DNA of 33,758 nucleotides from Acidobacteriota bacterium (lineage in GTDB: Bacteria; Acidobacteriota; Vicinamibacteria; Marinacidobacterales; Marinacidobacteraceae), in assembly GCA_022822745.1 (NCBI GenBank), contig JAJEAO010000099.1, positions 1-33,758 of the forward strand, given 5' to 3'. This document shows positions 33,615 to 33,758 of the stretch, piece by piece. The translations under genes and the position numbers were made by a program. Every line of letters begins with the position of its first letter. Within the stretch, counting starts at the first letter, position 1. The notes beneath the pieces were generated by a model. It searched no databases. It worked only from the letters and a program-made list of their open reading frames with translations, and was not told the origin of the DNA.

Positions 33615-33758
33615 CAAGCCCGAGTTTGACAGTTCATAGATGCATGGTGTCCATAAGTACATGTAGGTAATGAACTTACGGGCGTACACGGGAAAATCCC
33701 GTGTCACTAGGGATCTCGACCGGTTCAGTCGAGTCGCAGGATCGGCTTCGGTGCCTCT
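33615..33758. other. AT-richer, hairpin-rich right edge
   Basis: Positions 33621-33680 are about 40% G+C by hand count, far below the rest of the window. A perfect 8-bp stem (ACACGGGA 33686-33693 and TCCCGTGT 33697-33704, loop AAA) is present. So are a 7-bp inverted pair AGTTCAT/ATGAACT (33631-33637 and 33670-33676) and palindromes TACATGTA and ATGCAT. I find no tRNA or coding frame here. It may be the end of an inserted element or a structured RNA that continues outside the window. Confidence 0.5.

Noticed and set aside
33610..33626. Possible tRNA T-arm (GGTTCAAGCCC)
   Set aside because: The flanking bases do not pair as a T stem, and no acceptor, D or anticodon arms can be placed.

Overview
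The window is chromosomal DNA of a high-GC bacterium (roughly two thirds G+C over most of its length) with short gaps and many start/stop overlaps. A type II asparaginase with a signal peptide, a DsbA-like lipoprotein, a secreted PIG-L deacetylase and a secreted cupin suggest a diderm, heterotrophic organism. The gene mix recalls uncultured Acidobacteriota or Gemmatimonadota-type lineages, but there is no rRNA or other decisive marker, so that placement is a guess.

Layout. Positions 137-2708 hold an IS1595-like mobile element, bounded by 22-bp imperfect inverted repeats. It carries its transposase and a downstream passenger gene that fuses a beta-class DNA methyltransferase to an Mrr-like nuclease domain. 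Its right end cuts off a cytosine-C5 methyltransferase gene (dcm-like) whose divergent partner vsr is intact. Next (3.9-5.5 kb) come a hypothetical gene with an internal duplication and a frameshifted PIN-domain gene. At 5.5-8.25 kb an AAA+ ATPase and a DASS/SLC13 anion transporter are translationally coupled and read from a consensus-like promoter. A large secreted PIG-L deacetylase (8.3-11.1 kb) is divergent from a run containing a small membrane protein, an SSS symporter, a ClC transporter and D-aminoacyl-tRNA deacylase, followed by a lipoprotein disulfide oxidoreductase and a PPOX-fold protein (11.2-17.0 kb). The next 560 bp hold a probable degraded P-loop ATPase fragment. An SDR and a YjbQ-family gene follow on the minus strand. 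Then glcDEF (glycolate oxidase), a DUF4143-type ATPase and a secreted asparaginase read on the plus strand, converging on a quinone oxidoreductase-like gene.

The last third is housekeeping: uvrC, trpS, scpA, scpB and one gene fusing an RsuA/RluB-type pseudouridine synthase to cytidylate kinase. TrpRS carries a cysteine pattern like that of the iron-sulfur-binding TrpRS of Thermotoga. A secreted cupin gene follows. The last ~150 bp are distinctly AT-richer and hairpin-rich, and may be the edge of another inserted element.

Most notable: (1) the IS1595-like element with a methyltransferase-nuclease passenger, (2) the pseudouridine synthase-cytidylate kinase fusion with an altered CMP-site motif, (3) the duplicated and frameshifted PIN-associated pair, (4) the coupled ATPase-transporter pair, and (5) the AT-rich right edge.
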